From an uncultured Clostridia bacterium (GTDB taxonomy: Bacteria > Bacillota > Clostridia > Oscillospirales > CAG-272), in the NCBI GenBank assembly GCA_937893945.1, contig CALCTA010000071.1, positions 1 to 15,832 of the forward strand: DNA of 15,832 bases, read 5' to 3'. Below are positions 12,001 to 15,832 of this stretch, piece by piece. The translations under genes and the position numbers were made by a program. Below the pieces are notes generated by a model, which ran no database searches, was not told the DNA's origin, and worked only from the letters and a program-made list of their open reading frames with translations. Positions within the stretch are counted from its first letter, which is position 1; every line of letters begins with the position of its first letter.

Positions 12001-13872
12001 TTGAAAAAGGAGAATAAGGAAAAGAAAGAAAAAAAGAAGAAATTGCCGCTCAGACGGACTATCGCTAACAATATGTTTGCTCTGAGAGCCATCTGGGCGG
12101 CGTCTCCGATATATCTTGCGGTCTATCTCGGCTCGTCGTTCGTTTACGGAATAATCGAGTTTCTGAGCGAGGGCTATCTGCTCAGAATGATAGTCAACGG
12201 TATCGACGAGGGAAAGAGCGTTGAGTCTATCGTCGCGTTCGTGCTGATACTTGCTTCGGTGAGCCTCGTTACCTACACGGCGCTGAGCTGGTTCTGGAAC
12301 GTTATCTCACCCGTAAAGCAGCGTAGAGTGAGCGCTTACATCGAGAAGATGCTCTTTCGCAAGGCGGCAGAGGTAGAGCTTGCCTGCTATGAAAATCCTG
12401 TTTTTTACGATAAATACGTAAGAGCGATGGACGAGGCGTACGACAGGATAATGAAGGTAATGCGCACGCTCGACAGTCTTATATCAAGAGTTATCGCGCT
12501 CTCGGCAAACTCGATACTGCTATTCGTTATCGACCCCGTACTGATACTCTTCGGTCTGTTCCCGCTCGTATTGGGAATATTCCGTAGGCTTGAGAATATC
12601 GCGAGCCACGATCTTGAATCCGAGCGAAAGCAGGTAAATCGCCGTGCCGCTTACGTTAAGCGCACCTTTTATCTTGGGGAGTACGCCAAGGAGATGCGAA
12701 GCGGCGGTATGTACGGCAATATGCTTCGCGACCTGCGAGACACCTTTAATGAATACAAGCGCATAACCAAGAAATACGGAGCAAAGCGGGCGATATACGG
12801 CTATATTCAGCGCTTCGGTCTTGAGGTCGTTACCATACTTGGCGCAACGCTCTACTCGGTGTGGAGCGCGATGTGCATAGGCAGTGCTAACGGCGGTATG
12901 TCGATAGGAGACTGTATAGTAGTTATCGGCTCTATCGGAACTATCTCCTACTGTCTTAACAATCTCGTGCAGAATTTCGCGGAATTCGGCGAGCACGCGC
13001 TCTTCCTTGAGGACGTGCGCTACTTCCTCGACTATGAGACAAAGCTCGTTGGCGGTGAGAAAAAAGCGCCTGCCGAGAGTGTAACACTTGAAGCGAGGGG
13101 CGTCTCGTTCAGATACGAGGGAAGCGACAAGGACACGCTCCACAACGTAAATTTCACTCTCCACAAGGGTGAGAGAGTGGCACTCGTGGGCAGTAACGGC
13201 TCGGGAAAGACTACGCTTGTAAAGCTTTTGTTAAGACTTTACGACGTCAGCGAGGGCGAGATACTGCTTGACGGTGAGAATATAAAGGAATACGACCTTT
13301 CGTCCTACCGCGACTGCTTTGGTACGGTATTTCAGGATTTCAAGATGTTCTCGCTGAGCGTCAAGGACAACGTGCTGCTTCGCCCTTCGGATAAGGAGGA
13401 TGACGAGCGAGTGCTGGATGCGCTCCGCGAGAGCGGAGCGTATGCGAGGGTTGAGAGGATGGACAAGGGAATAGATACCATTCTTACGCGTGAGTTCGAC
13501 GACAAAGGCGAGAACCTTTCAGGCGGCGAGCAGCAGAAGCTCTCGCTTGCGCGTATCTTCGCCGACAGAACGCCATTCGTCCTGCTCGACGAGCCGTCAA
13601 GCGCGCTCGACCCGATAGCAGAATACACTATGTTTGAGAATATGATGCGCGCGACCGAGGGAAGAAGCGTTATATTTATATCGCACCGCCTCTCGTCCGC
13701 CGTGCTTGCGGACAGAGTATTGCTTATGGACGGCGGCACTATCGCCGAGAGCGGCACGCATGCCGAGCTTATGGCGCTTGGCGGCAAGTATGCCGAGATG
13801 TTTCATAGACAAGCCGAGAACTATCTCGGGGAGTCCTGCTATGAGGAAAGCGAGGTGAGGGCAAATGGCTAA
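12001..13872 (+). CDS. ABC exporter half-transporter 1 (permease-ATPase)
   Basis: The preferred start is TTG at 12001, 9 nt after GGAGG (11987-11991). The in-frame ATG at 11977 has no RBS and lies within a hairpin. From TTG the product has 623 residues. A Lys/Glu-rich cytosolic start precedes a six-helix exporter membrane domain (about 20-325). The ATPase domain has Walker A GSNGSGKT (397-404), LSGGE (506-510), Walker B VLLDEPSSALD with the catalytic Glu, and the H-loop SHR. The ATP site is therefore complete. Its stop overlaps the next ABC gene by 8 nt, so the two probably form a heterodimer that exports drugs, peptides or lipids. Specific cargo cannot be read from sequence. The terminator-rich leader suggests inducible expression. 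Confidence 0.92.
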   Translation: MKKENKEKKEKKKKLPLRRTIANNMFALRAIWAASPIYLAVYLGSSFVYGIIEFLSEGYLLRMIVNGIDEGKSVESIVAFVLILASVSLVTYTALSWFWNVISPVKQRRVSAYIEKMLFRKAAEVELACYENPVFYDKYVRAMDEAYDRIMKVMRTLDSLISRVIALSANSILLFVIDPVLILFGLFPLVLGIFRRLENIASHDLESERKQVNRRAAYVKRTFYLGEYAKEMRSGGMYGNMLRDLRDTFNEYKRITKKYGAKRAIYGYIQRFGLEVVTILGATLYSVWSAMCIGSANGGMSIGDCIVVIGSIGTISYCLNNLVQNFAEFGEHALFLEDVRYFLDYETKLVGGEKKAPAESVTLEARGVSFRYEGSDKDTLHNVNFTLHKGERVALVGSNGSGKTTLVKLLLRLYDVSEGEILLDGENIKEYDLSSYRDCFGTVFQDFKMFSLSVKDNVLLRPSDKEDDERVLDALRESGAYARVERMDKGIDTILTREFDDKGENLSGGEQQKLSLARIFADRTPFVLLDEPSSALDPIAEYTMFENMMRATEGRSVIFISHRLSSAVLADRVLLMDGGTIAESGTHAELMALGGKYAEMFHRQAENYLGESCYEESEVRANG

Positions 13873-15715
13873 AAGACCGAGACAGAAGCTTTCAAGAATA
13901 GTCAGAAACAACGTGATAATGATAGGTAAGATCGCCAGATACACACCTCTCTATTTCGTATTTATGATAATCGAGGGTGTCGTATGGGGACTGATAAACT
14001 CAGCAGTGGCGATATTCAACTACAATCTGCTCAACGCCGTTGACGAGGGACTTGAATTCTCGTATGCGGCAAAGATAATCGGCGCGATGGCGCTGTTCTA
14101 TGCGCTCGCCTACGGCTTTGACAAGCTTTATTGGTGCATCATAAACCCCTTGCTCCGACAGAAGCTGCATCTTCGTATGCACGAGGAGCTTTTCGTAAAA
14201 TCCCGCTCGCTTGATCTCTCCTGCTTTGACGATCCCGAGTTCTATAACGATTTCGTCTGGGCGATGAACGAGTCGGATACCCGTGCGATAGAGGTCATTG
14301 AGGACACGGGCAAGCTGATAAACCGAATAGTCAGCTCGTTTGCCACCTTCGGCATACTTTTCACTGTCGATACCGTCATCGCGCTGATACTATTCACCTC
14401 GTCGGTGATAACCGTGATAGCCAACCTCATAGGCAACAAGGTAAGCTTTAAGCACAGCAAGGAATCAAATCCGCTCTGGAGAAAAAAGAGCTACATCAAC
14501 AGAGTCTATCACCTTGCCGATCACGCTAAGGAGCTGAGGATCAGACATGCCGACGAGCTTCTGATGAAGGAGTACGACGACAACACCGAGGAGATAATCA
14601 AGGTCGAGCGAAAGTACGGAAAGAAGTATTTTCTGCTCTACGGTCTGAGCTGGAATACGCTTGGAGATATCTCGTTCTATACCATCATTCTCTATATGAT
14701 CTTTCTTCTCTCGTCGGGAGATATGCTGGTCGGAGAATTCGCGGCGAGCGTGAGCGTGGTGTGGAGCGCAAGATGGATGCTTACGGACCTGACTGAGCGA
14801 CTTACAAAATATCCTCGCCACTCGCTTTATATCGAGAAATATCTTGAGTTTATGCGCTTTGAGCCGAGGATCAAGGGAGGAATTACAGATATCCCCGAAT
14901 TTGAGAGCCTTGAGCTGCGCAACGTAAGCTTCTCCTACGAGTTCTCTGCCCACCCGAAATATCAATTCCACGAGGCAGATCACGTGGCGGCAAAGGCTGA
15001 CGGAGAGGGCAAGGATGCGCTTCGAGGCGTGAATATGACTATCCGCAAGGGAGAAAAGATCGCTATCGTCGGATACAACGGCGCGGGCAAGACCACGCTT
15101 ATCAAGCTGATAATGCGCTTTTATGACGTAAGTGAGGGCGAGATACTCTATAACGGAGTGAATATCAAGGAATACGATCCTACAGTCTACAGAGAACGCA
15201 TAGGCACGGTCTTCCAGGACTATAAGATATTCGCTACCTCTCTTGCCGAGAACGTGCTTGGCAGAGAGTATCGCGAGGGCGACGACGAGCAGGTGCTCTC
15301 AGCACTCAACGCGGCGGATTTTGACGAGAAGCTCTCGCGCCTTGAGGGGGGAATACAGACGCATATGACGAGAGAGTTCAACGATAAGGGAGCTAACCTT
15401 TCGGGCGGTGAATCTCAGAAGGTAGCGATAGCGCGAGTATTCGCGCGTGAATATCCCATCGTGGTCATGGATGAGCCGTCGAGCGCGCTCGATCCTATGG
15501 CGGAGTATAACCTCAATCAGTCTATCCTGCATACCACCGAGGAAAAGACGGTAATATTTATATCTCATCGCCTTTCAACAACGCGTATCGCGGATAAGAT
15601 ATATATGTTCGATACGGGGCGGTTGATAGAGGAGGGAAGCCACGAGGAGCTTCTTCTCTCGGACGGCAAATATGCCGAAATGTTCAAGCTTCAGTCGCAA
15701 AATTACAGATCTTAA
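13865..15715 (+). CDS. ABC exporter half-transporter 2 (permease-ATPase)
   Basis: The 616-residue partner begins MAKRPRQKLSRIVRNN and has a six-helix exporter membrane domain (about 20-330). Its ATPase domain has Walker A GYNGAGKT (403-410), LSGGE (512-516), DEPSSALD (536-543) and SHRLS. All catalytic residues are present, so the pair should have two canonical ATP sites, unlike heterodimers such as BmrCD with one degenerate site. Compared with half-transporter 1 it carries about 20 extra residues (360-382, with three His) between the first strand of the ATPase domain and the DALRGVNM segment. Its ATG overlaps the previous stop by 8 nt with GAGGTGAGGG upstream, indicating coupled translation. 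Membrane location and export direction follow from the family; the substrate is unknown. Confidence 0.93.
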   Translation: MAKRPRQKLSRIVRNNVIMIGKIARYTPLYFVFMIIEGVVWGLINSAVAIFNYNLLNAVDEGLEFSYAAKIIGAMALFYALAYGFDKLYWCIINPLLRQKLHLRMHEELFVKSRSLDLSCFDDPEFYNDFVWAMNESDTRAIEVIEDTGKLINRIVSSFATFGILFTVDTVIALILFTSSVITVIANLIGNKVSFKHSKESNPLWRKKSYINRVYHLADHAKELRIRHADELLMKEYDDNTEEIIKVERKYGKKYFLLYGLSWNTLGDISFYTIILYMIFLLSSGDMLVGEFAASVSVVWSARWMLTDLTERLTKYPRHSLYIEKYLEFMRFEPRIKGGITDIPEFESLELRNVSFSYEFSAHPKYQFHEADHVAAKADGEGKDALRGVNMTIRKGEKIAIVGYNGAGKTTLIKLIMRFYDVSEGEILYNGVNIKEYDPTVYRERIGTVFQDYKIFATSLAENVLGREYREGDDEQVLSALNAADFDEKLSRLEGGIQTHMTREFNDKGANLSGGESQKVAIARVFAREYPIVVMDEPSSALDPMAEYNLNQSILHTTEEKTVIFISHRLSTTRIADKIYMFDTGRLIEEGSHEELLLSDGKYAEMFKLQSQNYRS

Positions 15716-15718
15716 AGT

Positions 15719-15755
15719 AAAAGCCTTTTCTCCCACGGGAGAAAAGGCTTTTTGC
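15719..15755 (+). terminator. Strong intrinsic terminator of the ABC exporter operon
   Basis: AAGCCTTTTCTCCC (15721-15734) and GGGAGAAAAGGCTT (15737-15750) form a perfect 14-bp stem, extended by two A-T pairs, with a tight CACG loop and a T-tract. It begins just after the stop codon at 15715. Confidence 0.92.
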
Positions 15756-15765
15756 TTGATATTCT

Positions 15766-15832
15766 AACGGCGGGAGGGAGACCCCTCCCCTACAAACAAA
15801 TATTAAGGTAACAATTAAACCTGTAGGGACAG
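15766..15832. repeat. GTAGGGG-type interspersed repeat, copy 3 (cut by window end)
   Basis: AACGGCGG (15766-15773) and CCCTACAAACAAA (TACAAACAAA at 15791-15800) match copy 1 at 5702. CAATTAAA followed by GTAGGG (15812-15828) matches the linker of copy 2. As with copy 1, it lies directly downstream of an operon terminator. It continues beyond the window. Confidence 0.6.

Noticed and set aside
11606..12092. Two minus-strand frames of 121 and 115 codons over the exporter leader
   Set aside because: They read the complement of terminators and the Lys-rich start of the exporter gene (runs of Phe), with no RBS or promoter.
1..15832. CRISPR array, tRNA or rRNA genes
   Set aside because: No regularly spaced direct repeats and no tRNA- or rRNA-like sequence were seen on either strand.

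Overview
The window looks like a chromosomal segment of a gut-type member of the Bacillota, probably class Clostridia. The reasons are: strong AGGAGG-type ribosome binding sites and sigma-A promoters; frequent ATA, AGA and AGG codons; Clostridia-like gene families (AzlCD, CsaB-type pyruvyl transferase, NptA-like Na/Pi transporter); and short GC-rich interspersed repeats between genes (GTAGGGG...CCCTAC and AAGCCT...AGGTGGC types). No rRNA, tRNA, CRISPR array, phage gene or intact transposase was seen. The taxonomic statement is inference.

Layout. 1-447 holds only interspersed repeats and a terminator. A minus-strand gene (448-1719) encodes a PlsC-like acyltransferase with a C-terminal zinc ribbon. 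It diverges from a plus-strand operon (1920-5643) encoding a PHP-family phosphoesterase, a PLP-dependent D-threonine aldolase/D-serine dehydratase-like enzyme and a Na/phosphate cotransporter with a PhoU-like tail. Both divergent promoters are near consensus, and the operon ends in a 17-bp terminator. 5702-6028 is repeat-rich and gene-free. A compact minus-strand unit follows: promoter (6446-6474), a rod-like RNA closed by a perfect 16-bp stem (6283-6440), an intrinsic terminator (6229-6260), then a 61-codon ORF (6029-6214). azlCD (6525-7545) and a glycosyltransferase/pyruvyl-transferase fusion (7633-9672) lie upstream on the same strand. Divergent from the fusion are an AraC-type regulator and an overlapping RluA-family pseudouridine synthase (9845-11333).

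The most notable region is 11597-15755. A near-perfect promoter drives a roughly 370-nt leader ahead of two overlapping genes for ABC exporter half-transporters. The leader holds a 27-codon ORF with a strong RBS, three intrinsic-terminator-like hairpins, and two sets of mutually exclusive pairings. A 9-bp antiterminator helix links the leader ORF to the first terminator, and an upstream hairpin shares an arm with the last terminator. This is the expected architecture of ribosome-mediated transcription attenuation, as known for bmrBCD of Bacillus subtilis, although the leader sequence here is not one I recognise. I propose that the exporter pair is induced when translation of the leader ORF is disturbed.

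The second candidate for novelty is the terminated, rod-like RNA unit at 6229-6474. All RNA folds here were found by eye and have not been tested by computation.
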